From assembly GCA_947166205.1 (NCBI GenBank), contig CAMVDI010000126.1:1-5314 (forward strand): DNA of 5,314 bases, written 5' to 3'. A program made the translations under genes and the position numbers. Origin of the DNA: an uncultured Clostridia bacterium. GTDB lineage: Bacteria; Bacillota_A; Clostridia; Christensenellales; Aristaeellaceae. Below are positions 5,244 through 5,314 of this stretch, piece after piece; position 1 is the first letter of the stretch; each line of letters begins with the position of its first letter. Below the pieces are notes generated by a model that saw only the letters and a program-made list of their open reading frames with translations, made no database searches and was not told the DNA's origin.

Positions 5244-5314
5244 TCATCCCTGTATCCCGGGCAGCACGTCCTCCCAGCTCATGTCCGACGCGTAATAGAA
5301 GGACGGATAGCAGG
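5244..5314 (-). CDS. C-terminal tail of an unidentified protein (runs in from right edge)
   Basis: A minus-strand frame enters at the right edge and ends at TGA 5246-5244. It gives 22 residues ending YYASDMSWEDVLPGIQG. I do not recognise it. Its protein-like aromatic and acidic composition, and a bidirectional terminator just beyond its stop, support it as the real end of a convergent gene. It is too short to name a family. Confidence 0.6.
   Translation of the reverse strand, partial: CYPSFYYASDMSWEDVLPGIQG

Noticed and set aside
3886..5247. Long minus-strand open frame (453 codons) opposite the two exported-protein genes
   Set aside because: It runs through a strong terminator and the promoter region, has no ribosome binding site, and lies opposite two genes with clear signal peptides and starts. 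It reflects GC-rich codon use.

Overview
The window is GC-rich (about 60% by eye) and compactly coded. It looks like chromosomal DNA of a Gram-positive, Clostridia-type bacterium. The reasons are strong AGGAGG-type ribosome binding sites, Firmicutes-style sigma-A promoters with TATAAT -10 boxes, an Ala/Lys-rich protein with a DUF6465-like C-terminal end, and small secreted SH3b proteins. I see no mobile element, tRNA, rRNA, CRISPR array or phage gene. I cannot name the species.

Left part, all on the minus strand. A partial unidentified gene runs off the left edge (1-306). Upstream of it, in its own reading direction, is a strong Rho-independent terminator (418-448) that ends a two-gene operon: HU (972-1244) followed by a 164-residue basic protein (478-972). 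The two share one base (TAATG), so they are probably translationally coupled and form a nucleoid-protein unit. The operon has a good extended -10 promoter at 1337-1365. Further right is a sodium/proline symporter, putP (1480-2928), with its own promoter. Three hairpins without U-tracts lie between putP and the HU promoter.

Middle. About 300 bases of divergent regulatory DNA (2929-3232) separate putP from the plus-strand gene for 5-formyltetrahydrofolate cyclo-ligase (3233-3823). Each direction has a recognisable promoter, and the cyclo-ligase gene has a roughly 135-base structured leader.

Right part, plus strand. An AT-rich, A-tract-containing promoter region (3845-3892) precedes two genes for exported proteins 33 bases apart: a double SH3b protein (3955-4542) and an acidic secreted protein of unknown function (4576-5136). 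A near-perfect 16-bp stem terminator (5159-5196) ends this pair. It probably also serves a convergent minus-strand gene, of which only the last 22 codons are inside the window (5244-5314).

Most of the window is ordinary housekeeping. The least described items are the HU-coupled H1-like protein with an internal 37-residue repeat, and the two-gene exported SH3b/acidic protein unit. I found no clear evidence for a new multi-gene system.
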